Positions 37,171 through 47,280 of a stretch of 64,000 nucleotides of DNA are shown here, piece after piece. Location: contig CAVSHN010000011.1 of the NCBI GenBank assembly GCA_963727755.1, positions 186,001 through 250,000 on the forward strand, given 5' to 3'. Under the pieces are notes generated by a model. It did not search any database. It saw only the letters and a program-made list of their open reading frames with translations, and had not been told where the DNA came from. Each line of letters starts with the position of its first letter. The stretch's first letter is position 1. The DNA is from DASYAN01 sp963727755 (GTDB lineage Bacteria > Chloroflexota > Ktedonobacteria > Ktedonobacterales > Ktedonobacteraceae). Made by a program: the position numbers and the translations under genes.

Positions 37171-37842
37171 TCAATGTAGATGGATAGTCACTTCTGCGCT
37201 CATGCCCGGAACGAGATCGTTGCCGCCATTGCCATCCAGCGAGATGATGACGGGGATACGTTGTCCAACCTTTGTGAAGTTGCCATCAGCGTAGTCTGTG
37301 GTTGGCAACAACGAGAACTGACCTGCAGTAGACTGAACAATTTGCTGAACCGAGCCACTGTAGGTCGTTCCGCTATAAGCATCAATATGAATGTCAACCT
37401 GTTGGTCTTTATGCACATTGTTGATGGTACTCTCATCAATATATGCTGTGATAGAGGGGCTGTCGAGATTTGCAACCTCAACGAGTGGAGTGCCTGGTGT
37501 TACAAACTGTCCTGCTGTCGCGAAGACTTGGATGACAATTCCCTTGATGGGGCTCGACACATCAACTTGGTTAATGCTAAGTGAGTTCGTAGTATTAGTT
37601 GTGTTGGTTGAAGCAGGCATGATAGTACCGATAGCTTGGTGCTCACCGACAGAATCACCGAGTTTGACGTTAAGAGTGAGTTGGCCAGTTCCCGGACTGC
37701 TGATGTTCACTGTCTTCCCAGCTACCAAGGCATCATCGGTGGTGTAATAGATGTAGTTATTGTAGATCCAGTAGCCAACACCTGCGGCAATTGCCAGGAT
37801 GCTGACTGAAATCAGTAAAGAAACGAAAATCATCCGGCTCAT
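37171..37842 (-). CDS. HlyD/EmrA-family membrane fusion protein
   Basis: 223 residues: N-terminal helix LISVSILAIAAGVGYWIY, then YYTTDDALVAGKTVNISSPGTG, the beta-barrel start typical of EmrA-type adaptors, a biotinyl-lipoyl-like half (LTLNVKLGDSVGEHQAIG), a second half SPIKGIVIQVFATAGQFVTPGTPL, and a barrel ending VGQRIPVIISLDG...LVPGMSAEVTIHLH. The alpha-helical hairpin is almost absent, replaced by TNTTNTTN, as in short Gram-positive-type adaptors. It would work with an exporter; none is adjacent, though the MFS gene at 6.6-8.0 kb is a candidate type. Downstream comes the tandem-repeat membrane protein. Confidence 0.88.
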   Translation of the reverse strand: MSRMIFVSLLISVSILAIAAGVGYWIYNNYIYYTTDDALVAGKTVNISSPGTGQLTLNVKLGDSVGEHQAIGTIMPASTNTTNTTNSLSINQVDVSSPIKGIVIQVFATAGQFVTPGTPLVEVANLDSPSITAYIDESTINNVHKDQQVDIHIDAYSGTTYSGSVQQIVQSTAGQFSLLPTTDYADGNFTKVGQRIPVIISLDGNGGNDLVPGMSAEVTIHLH

Positions 37843-38195
37843 GAGTGCATTTATTCCCTTCGATAATTGAACATACTAATTATGGAAATAGACAATCTGT
37901 CGGTCGTTAGCTACCGATTATAGCATCCTCGTGTCTTCAGTGTGCTCGATAGCGGATTGACTTATTCGAATGTTCTATGACTTTCTAGTCATAAAGTTAC
38001 CAGAAAGTCACCGCTTTTGTCAAGAGGGTGTCCATGATGTTCATGATGCTTGATTTTGGGGTGGTCTGGTAGCTTGGCTGGAGCATGGTCGCATTGCTAC
38101 AATCTTACTTGCCTTCCTCGTTGGTCTCGGTTGCTTTTACTCCTGTGCATAGTTGCTCGACACTCACAGGCAAGTTAGGCAATAGTTCCAAGAAT
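37843..38195. other. Intergenic, 3' flank of tnpB
   Basis: About 350 bases. The right part, just past the tnpB stop at 38196, is where a TnpB OMEGA RNA scaffold and element end would lie; ATCCTGAGAGGAT, a small hairpin, is encoded within the last codons of tnpB near 38238-38250. I cannot place the element end. The left part carries the HlyD gene promoter region. No gene seen. Confidence 0.35.
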
Positions 38196-39474
38196 TTAGC
38201 GAATCCTAGACTTTCGGGTTTGGAGGGGAACGACGATCCTCTCAGGATGCACTACTAAAGACGCAAGCGCCTTATTCACATCCTCTATCCCATTGCCTGT
38301 AAAGGCGTTTGGGAGTGCTTTACGCATGATATTATAGCTGCCATTGATATCTGCGTTAAATTTACGCCCATTTGAGGCCTTGTACATGCCACGTTTCACG
38401 CGTCTGCCACTGAATGTTGCCTTGTCAGCATCTTCTTCACCAAAGCTGGGTATGGGATCGCGATCCAGAAAGCTGGCTTTGCTGGTATAGCTTTCCTCTT
38501 GCACAAGGACCTCTATTCCAACGAGCTTAGCTTTATAGGTGAGCATATCAATGAACCTTGCATGTGGCAATTGCACAAAATGCAGGTTATTCCTTTTGCT
38601 CATGTTGGACTCTTGCTTCCAACCTGGATTTTGCCGATAACCAACGTGCCAATGCCTTCTGCAACCAGCAAGTCGATGATACGCCTAGAGACTGTGTGCA
38701 GGTAGTGATCTATGCGCCTAGTTCGTTTGGCGGCAACACGTTCTAGCGAGCGACTAGTGTGATGGTTGCTGCTCATGTTCTTTTGCATCTTAGACATATG
38801 TTTGTTGTAATATTGGTTCACGCTCTTAATCGGACGCCCGTTAACAAGGCGAGGAACTAATCCTCTTTTGTTTGATGTTAGCGCGACAAGATTGTTCACC
38901 CCAATGTCTATCGCTGCAACGAGAGAAGGATTGACATCTTCTTGCACTTCGACTTTCGTATAGACAACTTCAACGACATAGCATCCACGGATCGACGGCA
39001 CAATGCGAACCTGATCAATGTTCCGATGTCTGGTTCTGATCTCGATGCCAAGCTGAGATGGCTTGATGATGCCGTTACGCAGTGCTGTTTGAGAAATTGC
39101 CTGAATAGTGTAGACAAGGATATTCCTCCCTTCTTTCTGTCCTTGTATCCAGGCAACTTTGGACGGCCTAAGAACTTGGATGGATCTTCCTCATAGGTGC
39201 GTGTAGCCTCGAAGTACGATTTCCAATTCTTATCAAGCAGCTTGAGCACCTGCTGAGACACTTTGCGAGGAAGCGATCGATAGGCTTCATGCTTCTGCAT
39301 GCGCTTAGCCATCTGGTTGTAGTTTAGGTATTTCCCGCAAAAGATGAAGTGTTGTCTCATCTCATAGAGCGCCGCATTGTAGAGATTTTTGGAGGCGAAG
39401 GCTGCACGATCTACATCCGCAAAGCGAGCATCAGTTTTCTTGATCATGTGCTTCTCGACTAGCTGCATCTTCAT
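38196..39474 (-). pseudogene. tnpB: TnpB (IS607-type RNA-guided nuclease), two frameshifts
   Basis: About 425 residues over three frames. N-terminus: KHMIKKTDARFADVDRAAFA, SRxLYNAALYxxRQ-type segment and LPRKVSQQVLKLLDKNWKSY. One shift near 39120 joins GYKDRK to NILVYTIQAISQ; another near 38612 lies in an A run (GKNPGWKQESNMSKRNN). RuvC motifs are all present: AAIDIGVNNLVAL (Asp), QEESYTSKASF (Glu), NADINGSYNI (Asp). The zinc ribbon of many TnpBs is missing, as in the ESYTSK...FLDRDPIP subgroup. It overlaps tnpA by 44 bases. TnpB with an RNA from the element end cuts guide-matched DNA. Confidence 0.88.
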
Positions 39475-40045
39475 CCCCTTTCTCTGTTAACTCTGCTACA
39501 ATTTTCGCTGTCTTGCGTTTAGCTCTTCTTTGCCCATACAGCCTTGCGCAAAAGCTGTAGATGATTGAAATCAGATCTGACGGTAAATCTTCTGTGCCGT
39601 TCTCTGCCGTAGTAACGACCTCTATTTCACGCCCTTGTCCTTTGAGAAGAGTCTCGATATAGCGAAACCCAAAACGTGTTCCTCGATCTTTGTGCTCAAC
39701 TACAATCAATGTTGTTGATTGATCTGCCAGCAAAGAGAGAAATTTCGGACGACTATCATTGACTCCTGATCCAATCTCTTTGACTACCTTCGCTACCTGA
39801 TAGCCTTTAGCGGTACAATAGGCCACTAATCGCTCAGCTTGGCTATCCAGATTGGACTCGTTCTCCGTAGAAGAAACCCGTGCATAGATAGCAACTTTTT
39901 GAGCGGTGCTAGGCTCTTGCACATCTTCATCAATGAGGATGGTATGCTTGCCGACTCTACGCCCTTTGATCTTTCCGTCCCGAAACCACCTCCATGCTGT
40001 CTCGTAACGGACTCCCTGTTGTTTAGCATAATCACTTAACTTCAT
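39431..40045 (-). CDS. tnpA: IS607 family serine recombinase TnpA
   Basis: 204 residues from ATG 40045 (KLSDYAKQQGVRYETAWRWF). The N-terminal MerR-like helix-turn-helix precedes a catalytic serine recombinase domain, which is the reverse of resolvase order and typical of IS607. The nucleophile lies in IYARVSSTENESNLDSQ, followed by IGSGVNDSRP and VVEHKDRGTRFGF. The frame is intact. An upstream in-frame start at 40081 would add 12 residues without a ribosome site. It overlaps the start of tnpB. Confidence 0.94.
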   Translation of the reverse strand: MKLSDYAKQQGVRYETAWRWFRDGKIKGRRVGKHTILIDEDVQEPSTAQKVAIYARVSSTENESNLDSQAERLVAYCTAKGYQVAKVVKEIGSGVNDSRPKFLSLLADQSTTLIVVEHKDRGTRFGFRYIETLLKGQGREIEVVTTAENGTEDLPSDLISIIYSFCARLYGQRRAKRKTAKIVAELTEKGDEDAASREAHDQEN

Positions 40046-40051
40046 GGATAT

Positions 40052-40081
40052 ATGATAGCACAACCATGTAAAGATTGTCAA
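40052..40081 (-). promoter_or_regulatory. Promoter of the IS607 tnpA
   Basis: On the minus strand TTGACA (40081-40076) and TATCAT (40057-40052) are 18 bases apart, right before the tnpA ATG, which leaves almost no leader; a nearly leaderless transcript is implied. Confidence 0.55.
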
Positions 40082-40087
40082 GGATAA

Positions 40088-40688
40088 TCATGGATACGCT
40101 ATAATTTCAATGAACGTTTCCAATACTTGAGAGGGTAGCTTAGCGGAGCCAATAAATAGGCCGAGGGAGCGATATTCACTTCCGTCTAAAATCAACAACT
40201 CGATTGTCAGTTCCTCAGGAGTGACAACCCAATATTCAGGCACACCTGTACAGGCATAAGCCTCCCATTTCTCGCCATAGTCATGGTTAGCAGTATTAGA
40301 ATCGGTAATCTCAATGACTAGATCAGGAGCGCCAATAATATGCGTTTCCGTAATGCGATCAAGATGCTCATTTAGAACAACAAGCACGTCTGGCTGGACC
40401 ACGTTCCGACTATTGAGTTCTACGTCAAGTGGTGCCGTATATACTCTTCCTAAATTATTAGCCTTCACAAAACTACGTAAGTAGCCTATAAGCTCCACGA
40501 CAATCTCCTGATGCTCTGGGCCTGGAGATTGTGACATATACAGCACACTCCCCCTATCACTTCGTAGCGATGGCCATCCTCTGGAATTGCTGCATAATCC
40601 TCATAGGCCCACTCTCCTTGCTTGGGACCTGGAATCCAGCAGGAATAACTACAGGCGAACTCTCGGTTGTTCTCATTATTGTTGCCAT
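40088..40688 (-). pseudogene. Uma2 family PDDEXK nuclease-like protein, two frameshifts
   Basis: About 199 residues. The N-terminal piece from ATG 40688 (TESSPVVIPAGFQVPSK) should pass by a shift near 40610 into GEWAYEDYAAIPEDGHRYEVIGG, and by another near 40550 into LYMSQSPGPEHQEIVVELIGYL. The nuclease core follows: QPDVLVVLNEHLD, APDLVIEITDSNT, GEKWEAYACTGVPEYWVV, with the PD...E-x-T pattern of Uma2/DUF820 proteins. These are widespread in Cyanobacteria and Chloroflexota and often of unknown role. It is directly upstream of the IS607 unit; no partner is evident. Confidence 0.8.
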
Positions 40689-40901
40689 GATTTCTATCTT
40701 GCCTTTCTGTAGAGATACTTCTTCCTCTGACCTTTAAATAGCCCTGAGAAGAACAGCCCATCACCCTATTGTGCATAGTATAACATATTTGCTAGCACTT
40801 TTAAATAGAAATTTATCTATATACTATCCTGCACTCAGAAGTAACAAAAAAGTGTATTGGAGAAGAAAAACCGCTCCAATACACTTATGTAGTATAGCTA
40901 C

Positions 40902-43735
40902 TTATTCCTCTTTCAGAAGCTTGCGCAGCACTGTTGGCAAGATGCCGCCGTTCTGATAATAGGTAACATCAATGGCGCTATCCAGGCGAGCAAGTGTCTG
41001 GAAGGAGAAAGTTGAACCATCTTCGCGTGTTACCTTCACTATTACCTGCTGGTGCGGCTTGAGATGTTGCTCAATGCCTACGATATCATAGGTCTCATGG
41101 CTTGTCAGTCCCAGTGATCTTTATTCTCACCCTGGCGGAACTGTAGTGGCAAGATGCCCATCCCTACCAGATTGCTACGGTGAATGCGCTCGAAACTTTC
41201 GGCGATCACAGCCCGTATCCCTAGTAGTAGTGGACCTTTAGCCGCCCAGTCACGCGAACTACCGGAGCCATACTCTTTGCCTGCAATCACCAGTAGTGGC
41301 ACACCCTCTTGCTGATAGCGTACAGATGCATCATAGATTGTCATCTCCTCATCATCGTGGAGAGTATAATAGCCTTCCTTGCCCTCAACCAGACGGTTAC
41401 GCAAGCGGATATTGCCAAAGGTGCCACGTACCATTATCTCATGATTACCACGACGTGCGCCATAGGTATTAAAATCACGCTTCTGAACGCCTTGTGTGAT
41501 CAAATACTGTCCCGCAGGACTCTTCTCAGAGAAGCTACCTGCTGGCGAGATATGATCCGTAGTAATCGAGTCATCGACCATCACCAGGACGCGTGCGCCG
41601 TGAATATCCTTTACCGGGGCAGGATTTGACGACATATCCTTGAAAAAAGGTGGCTCCTGAATATAGGTCGAGAGAGTATCCCACTGGAAGAGTGCTCCGG
41701 TCGAGTTTGACAACGAGCGCCAGTGTTCATCGCCCTCAAACACATGTGCGTAGTTCTTAGCGAAGACCTCAGGTGTGACTGCCTGGGCTACAACATTGCG
41801 AACCTCTTCCTGAGTTGGCCAGATGTCGCATAAGTATACTTCCTCGCCGTTGGCATCAGTCCCAATCGGCTCTGTGGTTAGATCAATATCTACCGTGCCA
41901 GCCAGAGCATAGGCCACGACGAGAGGTGGAGAGGCCAGGAAGCTTGCGCGGACCTGAGGGTGAATACGACCTTCAAAATTGCGGTTACCGCTCAGGACAG
42001 CAGCAACTACGAGATCATTCTCTTGCACTGCCTGTGCTACGGGCTCTGGCAGCGGGCCGCTATTCCCGATGCAACTCGTGCAGCCAAAGCCCACGAGATG
42101 GAAGCGTAGTGCCTCCAGGTATGGCAGTAGATTTGCGTTTTGCAGATAATCGAGAACTGCTCGTGATCCTGGGGCTAGACTAGTCTTGACGATAGGATTA
42201 ACGGAGAGCCCACGTTCAACAGCCTTCTTCGCTAGCAGGCCAGCTGCAATCATCACTGACGGATTAGAGGTATTCGTGCAACTAGTGATGGCAGCAATAG
42301 CAACTGAGCCATCTGTCAGATGTGCCTGTACCTTACCGATTTGAACCAGAACATCATGAATATGATCATTAGCATGACCATTGTTCTCACCTGCATGCTG
42401 TTTTAGCTGTGCCTTCCCATTCTCCACTTGAGCCACAGGATCAGGGTCGGCTTTGCCACCTTCTGTTCCCAGGCGAAGCAAGCCATTCTCTGTCTCGACA
42501 TTCTCAGCTAAGGCTTGGAAACGATCGGCATACGTTGTACGGAACGTGCGACTCAATGCACTCATCGGTACACGATCCTGAGGACGGCGTGGTCCAGCAA
42601 GACTGGGCTCGATGGTGCTGAGGTCGAGTTCGAGCAAGTCATCAAAATGTGGTTCGGGAGTATCATCTGTGCGGAAGAGACCCTGCTCCTTGGTATAGCG
42701 CTCAACCAGATCGACAAGCTTGGGGTCTCGTCCTGTATCGTGCAAATAGCGTAGTGTCTCAGCATCGACCGGGAAGAGTGTGGCAGTGGCACCAAACTCG
42801 GGTGACATATTCGAGATCGTTGCACGATCGGCCAATCCTAACCGGCTCAGACCGGGACCAGTGAATTCCACAAACTTGCCCACGACGCCTCGTTTGCGCA
42901 GAATCTGCGTCACAGTCAGAACAAGATCGGTCGCGGTGGCACCTTCTGGTAAGCTCCCTGTTAGACGCATACCAATCACCTCTGGCGTGAGCAAGTAAAC
43001 GGGCTGACCAAGCAAAACAGCCTCTGCCTCGATGCCACCGACACCCCAGCCTAGCACACCAAGGCCATTAATCATTGTCGTATGCGAATCGGTACCCACC
43101 AGCGTATCAGGGTAAGCCAGTGTCTTGCCATGTTCATCCTTTGTCATGACCACTGAGGCTAGATATTCGAGGTTAACCTGATGCACAATGCCTGTGCCGG
43201 GAGGGACAACGCGGAAATTACTAAAGGCCTGCTGTCCCCAGCGCAAAAGAGCATAGCGCTCGCTATTGCGCTCATATTCGCGCTCGACATTGCGCGAGAA
43301 AGCTAGCGTTGAGCCAAAAGCATCGACCTGTACCGAATGATCAATTACTAGATCAGCAGGAACCAGTGGATTAATCTTCTGTGGATCTTTATGCATACGA
43401 GCGACGGCTGAACGCATAGCTGCAAGATCAGCAACTGCGGGAACACCTGTGAAATCCTGTAGCAGAACACGCCCAGGCAGGAACGGATATTCCCTGACAC
43501 TCGTTGTTGCCTGACCGGGAGCCCAATGTGCCAGCGTAAGAACATCATCCTCTGTCAGGAGTTCACCATCGGTATGACGTACGAGATTCTCCAGAATGAT
43601 CTTCACAGTAAAAGGGAGCTGCTCAAGATCTTGCACACCAGACTTGGTCAGCGCTGCTAATTGAGCATAGAAAACTGTGCCATAATCACTTTTTAGCGTG
43701 GCACGCGCTCCAAATACATCTTTGTGTGTAGCCAT
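40902..43735 (-). CDS. acnA: Aconitate hydratase, one frameshift near the 3' end
   Basis: AcnA isomerises citrate and isocitrate in the TCA cycle with a 4Fe-4S cluster. The sequence includes VGTDSHTTMINGLGVLGWGVGG, AITSCTNTSNPSVM with a ligand Cys, GFGCTSCIGNSG with the CxxC pair, and DSITTDHISPAG, SRRGN-like ARRGNHE and GKEYGSGSSRDWAAKG of the swivel domain. The uninterrupted frame stops at 41105 after ENKDHWD, but the family tail continues in another frame: LGLTSHETYDIVGIEQHLKP to VLRKLLKEE, stopping at 40902. One T appears missing (GATTCACTG read as GATCACTG). Repaired length is about 944. ATG 43735 has AAAGGA before it. Confidence 0.95.
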
Positions 43736-43816
43736 AGCTTATCCTTTGGGAATTGAGTAGAGTAGGAGCAGGGGATGTGTAACTGTGCAAAGCAGTACAC
43801 ATGTTGATCCTACGAC

Positions 43817-43915
43817 CTTGTAACTACCCAAATACCAATTGAGGTAATCAACGCAATTCACTGCGCGAGTGGGGCGGGATTGATAGTGTTCGCCTTACCC
43901 CTGAGTAGTTACAAG
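43817..43915. repeat. 11-bp inverted repeat upstream of acnA
   Basis: CTTGTAACTAC at 43817-43827 and its exact reverse complement GTAGTTACAAG at 43905-43915, 77 bases apart, inside the 315-base gap between acnA and the serpin gene. It could be an operator pair or a hairpin; nothing else is recognised in this gap. Confidence 0.6.
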
Positions 43916-44052
43916 ACTTTTAGCAGATGAGCGTTTGGTTCTCATTATACAATTACAGAGCGGGTTGGTGGGCGGTGAACTGAGGAGAATGAGGCATGTA
44001 TCTCTACAAGCCACATTCTTGCGTTGCAGATCTTAAAGACTTTGTAGCACTA

Positions 44053-45375
44053 TTATGCGCTAGCACTCTGCTGGTTTGGATCGACAATCGCGCCCACAAA
44101 CAACAGCGTGCCAGTCACATCATCACGTATCGCACAGAAAAATGGCCGATTTACAACCATATTGAAGTTATCCGGAGATGGAGCAGCTGCCCCTACCATT
44201 ACAACCGAGGTAACAGCAGCAGCCAGTGTTCCATATTCATCGACCTTCATCGTAGCCTTATGCTTAACTTCACTAATGCACACAGGCTGACCTTTGATCA
44301 TGCCAGGGAAGGTGGCCTTATGGGGATCAAACGCCAGCCCCATACCCAACGCAGTCAATGCATCTTTGAGTCCCACCTCATAGGTTACGGCAAACTTTGG
44401 CAGATGAATCGTGCCGAATTGTTGCGTCAGGGTTTTCAGCAGTGCATTCCAGTGGGTTGCATCGAGACTGCTCAACAACGCCTTCAGGTTGCTATTTTCT
44501 GCAGGCAACACAATATACATACTCATATTTCCAGCGCCATAAGGAAGCTTAATCATTTCGGTGGTGTCAGATCGTGCATAGAGGAATGAACCCTCTTTGG
44601 ACATCATCGGTATGGTAATGGTTTTTCCTGTGCTGGTGGTGAAATCGCTAGGTTGTGTAGCGCCTGTGGAGAATGGTACACACCACGGAGCCTTGAAGTA
44701 GAGCGCATTGATCAGATACATCAGTGCGGCCTGATCAATATTTTTGACGATGGATGGAATCAAACCGTGTGTTTGCTTATTGACCCAAGTGTTGATAACG
44801 TCTGGCGCTTGTGGATTGCTAAAGTCCAGATTGTACAGCACGGCGCTATAATAGGTCTGGAGTGCCGTGATAAAGCTGGGCACAGCTACTAAGCCTTTGC
44901 GTAGCCAGATTGAGTCTGCAATGCTCAGTGTGATCTTGGGGTCGCGTTCGCGCAGCCCATTAAGTATGCTAAGCATTGCTGCATTGACGTCAGTCTGACT
45001 AAGAGCCTTGAGTCCCAGCGCTGTTGCCATTGCTTGTCTAGTCGTGCCAGTTACACCGTTGTAGACCATGTCCAAAGCAGTTGAGATGCTTAGTGGGGAG
45101 AAGAAGAGATTCTCAGCGCTGTTACTCTTGAGCAGCACATCTTGCAAGCGGAATCCAAAGTCGAGATTAGCAGCAAGTAGAGCATTGATGATGGCTGGAT
45201 TGGCGATTACCGTACTGGTGGAACGCGTTTCCTCAGCTTTGGCATGAGGGGTAGAGTCCGGCATGTCGTTAAAACATGCCGCCAGACTGCTAATTCCCCA
45301 TGCCGCCAATAAACCTTGGCACACGAGTGCTCTGCGGGTATAACGGAACGCGGTGGGTTGTTGATCTCTGATCAT
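44053..45375 (-). CDS. Serpin lipoprotein (protease inhibitor)
   Basis: 440 residues. The N-terminus has a basic start and a lipobox, WGISSLAACFND (LAAC near 34), so the mature protein is probably membrane-anchored outside the cell. The serpin core follows: ENLFFSPLSISTALDMVYNG, then LYFKAPWCVPF, MMSKEGSF, MSMYIVLP and the signature FNMVVNRPFFCAIRDDVTG. The hinge of the reactive loop is EYGTLAAAV (from about residue 380), the small-residue pattern of inhibitory serpins; counting from E380 puts P1 near Ala, suggesting elastase- or subtilisin-like targets. AAGGAG precedes the ATG. Bacterial serpins are uncommon; likely acquired or lineage-specific defence against proteases. Confidence 0.93.
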   Translation of the reverse strand: MIRDQQPTAFRYTRRALVCQGLLAAWGISSLAACFNDMPDSTPHAKAEETRSTSTVIANPAIINALLAANLDFGFRLQDVLLKSNSAENLFFSPLSISTALDMVYNGVTGTTRQAMATALGLKALSQTDVNAAMLSILNGLRERDPKITLSIADSIWLRKGLVAVPSFITALQTYYSAVLYNLDFSNPQAPDVINTWVNKQTHGLIPSIVKNIDQAALMYLINALYFKAPWCVPFSTGATQPSDFTTSTGKTITIPMMSKEGSFLYARSDTTEMIKLPYGAGNMSMYIVLPAENSNLKALLSSLDATHWNALLKTLTQQFGTIHLPKFAVTYEVGLKDALTALGMGLAFDPHKATFPGMIKGQPVCISEVKHKATMKVDEYGTLAAAVTSVVMVGAAAPSPDNFNMVVNRPFFCAIRDDVTGTLLFVGAIVDPNQQSASA

Positions 45376-45771
45376 CTGTTAACTCCTTTAGAAACCTTGC
45401 ATCAAGGTACGATGGCCAGATACTTGGCAACTAGGCCCCAACCTCTCTAGCCATCGCTGTCGAACTAGCATTTAATCATATGACGCTATAAACTGATCAA
45501 TAGTTCCCTAGTGCTCACCATTCGCGTAAGAGGGTAGTCAGGAACCGAGAGTCTCACAACATTAGCGACCCCTTATCTGGGGATTGAGCACAGGAGCAAA
45601 CATCTGGCCGAGCAACCAGACGTAAGGCAAGTTTGATAGTAGCATTGTCTGATGGACAGCCGTACAACTCTTTGATAAAAAAGGGCTTGCCAATCGGCTA
45701 CGTCTAATCGTATCGTTTTGGCTGCATTTGGACCAGTGTTATTGCATTCAGCTGGATGTGGTTGCCAGAGG
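45376..45771. other. Intergenic, no gene seen
   Basis: About 395 bases between serpin and rnhB. It includes GTCAGGAACC at 45538-45547, which recalls the first bases of the OMEGA-like elements, but no other part of those elements is present. A weak hairpin with CCCC/GGGG lies near 45570-45585. Probably the serpin promoter lies near 45376-45480. Confidence 0.35.
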
Positions 45772-46410
45772 CTATGGTGGGAAGAGGCCAAAGAGTTCGC
45801 TTACCGGGGAAAAGCTCCTGCGGTGATGAGGGGTTGCGCCATACTTATGTAACGCCGCCAGATGTGCAGGCGTACCGTAGCCCTTATGCTGATCAAAGCC
45901 ATAGCTTGGATATTCCTCGTGAAGTTTCAGCATCAGGCGGTCGCGTGTCACCTTAGCGATAATCGAGGCTGCGGCAATCGAGAGACTACGTGCGTCACCC
46001 TTGATAAGATCGCGTTGTGGTAGTGCCACATTCGGCAGGCGCAACGCGTCCAAAAGCAGTGCCTGAGGAGCTGGCGAGAGCTGGGTTAGTGCACTGCACA
46101 TAGCATATTTCGTAGCCTGTAAAATATTGCGCTCGTCGATCATCGCAACGGACCCAATACCAACACCAACAGAAACGACATGCTGCATAATCAGATCATA
46201 CAGACGTTCACGCATCTGTGATGTTAACTGCTTGGAATTATTGACCCCTACGAAACGCTGTGCCGTATCATCGGCAAGCGGAAGAATCACAGCAGCAGCA
46301 ACAACCGGGCCTGCAAGGCAACCTCGTCCGGCCTCATCAAGTCCTGCCACAAAGGAATAGCCCTGCTCAAGCAGGGCCATTTCTTCCACAAGCGTTGGCG
46401 TACTCTTCAT
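45772..46410 (-). CDS. rnhB: Ribonuclease HII
   Basis: 212 residues; removes ribonucleotides from DNA-RNA hybrids. The family core GLDEAGRGCLAGPVVAAAVIL carries the catalytic Asp-Glu at about 20-21, NNSKQLTSQMRERLYD follows, LLDALRLPN has the third acidic residue and KGDARSLSIAAASIIAKVTRDRLM the last. Length matches the family. It lies downstream of rplS on the same strand with about 50 bases between, the common rplS-rnhB arrangement. Confidence 0.95.
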   Translation of the reverse strand: MKSTPTLVEEMALLEQGYSFVAGLDEAGRGCLAGPVVAAAVILPLADDTAQRFVGVNNSKQLTSQMRERLYDLIMQHVVSVGVGIGSVAMIDERNILQATKYAMCSALTQLSPAPQALLLDALRLPNVALPQRDLIKGDARSLSIAAASIIAKVTRDRLMLKLHEEYPSYGFDQHKGYGTPAHLAALHKYGATPHHRRSFSPVSELFGLFPP

Positions 46411-46459
46411 TTCAACCTTGTCTGAGCCTTATTCTTCTGTCCCGCGAGCACTCTTCCAC

Positions 46460-46906
46460 TTATGCATTTGTCTCATTGCTAGCAGCAGCCTGGGATGCTT
46501 TGAGAGCCTTTGCTGCTTGCTTACTGCTCGGAAGAACCTCTTTTAGGCGAGCTGCTTTACCTGTCCGACCTCGCAGATAGTAGAGCTGTTTGCGGCGTAC
46601 GCGGGCATGGCGTAGGACCTCGATCTTCTCAATACGAGGCGAGTTGAGCAGAAAAGTGCGTTCTACACCCACACCGTTAGTGATACGACGGACGGTGAAG
46701 TTGCGATTAACGCCGCCGCCGCGCAGGCGCATGACAACGCCTTCAAAAGGCTGGAGTCGTTCGCGGTTACCCTCGACGACCTTTACTTGCAGGCGAACCG
46801 TATCGCCTGACTTGATTTCAGGAAGACCTTTCCGTAACTGAGCGCTTTCGACAGCGGTAAGCAACGCCCGCCCTGCTGGCTTTGTTACGACCTGATTCTC
46901 TGCCAT
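46460..46906 (-). CDS. rplS: 50S ribosomal protein L19
   Basis: 148 residues. The core PEIKSGDTVRLQVKVVEGNRERLQPFEGVV, VNRNFTVRRITNGVGVERTFLLNSP and RRKQLYYLRGRTGKAARLKE is clearly L19. About 30 extra C-terminal residues, Ala/Lys-rich (PSSKQAAKALKASQAAASNE), extend beyond the usual end. AGGAGG immediately precedes ATG 46906, which I preferred to an in-frame start at 46936. It precedes rnhB. Confidence 0.96.
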   Translation of the reverse strand: MAENQVVTKPAGRALLTAVESAQLRKGLPEIKSGDTVRLQVKVVEGNRERLQPFEGVVMRLRGGGVNRNFTVRRITNGVGVERTFLLNSPRIEKIEVLRHARVRRKQLYYLRGRTGKAARLKEVLPSSKQAAKALKASQAAASNETNA

Positions 46907-47013
46907 CGTTTTTCCTCCTAGTCCCATAGTGCTCATTATCTGAACAGTTTAGCAGAGCAATGGGCGCAAAATTTTCATCTTAAAGGTTAATTTTTACAGC
47001 ACATTACATCACA

Positions 47014-47280
47014 TTACTTGGCGTTGAGTTGCTTCATCAGGCGTGATTTGCGTCGAGCTGCATTATTCTTATGAATCACACCTTTTTTGGCTGCTTTATC
47101 CAGTTCGCTGACAGCGGAGCGGACGGCAGCTTCAGTAGCTTGCTCATCAATGACAGGAGTGACAACAGCCTGACGAGCTTTTGTGATTGCTGTTTTGACA
47201 ATTGACTTGGTTCTGCGATTGAACACGCGGCGCTTCTGTTCCTGACGCATGCGCTTTTCTGCAGATTTTGTATTGGGCAT
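47014..47280 (-). CDS. rpsT: 30S ribosomal protein S20
   Basis: 88 residues, standard length. MPNTKSAEKRMRQEQKRRVF and the KGVIHKNNAARRKSRLMKQL end are diagnostic. The protein binds 16S rRNA early in assembly. AGGAAGGATC precedes the ATG. The gene stands alone; rplS lies 108 bases downstream. Upstream 47281-47540 shows no gene. Confidence 0.96.
   Translation of the reverse strand: MPNTKSAEKRMRQEQKRRVFNRRTKSIVKTAITKARQAVVTPVIDEQATEAAVRSAVSELDKAAKKGVIHKNNAARRKSRLMKQLNAK

Larger units (their letters stand above)
38196..40045 (-). mobile_element. IS607-type insertion sequence (tnpA-tnpB)
   Basis: A serine-recombinase tnpA overlaps a tnpB, the IS607 gene order. IS607 elements have no terminal inverted repeats and usually make no target duplication, so exact ends cannot be read from the sequence; the coordinates given cover the genes only. 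A promoter lies just before tnpA. Confidence 0.85.

Noticed and set aside
43996..44589. 197-codon plus-strand frame opposite the serpin gene
   Set aside because: Shadow of the serpin coding sequence, which is unambiguous.
45538..45547. Third start of an OMEGA-like element (GTCAGGAACC)
   Set aside because: Only ten bases match; the hairpin, internal blocks and right end are missing.
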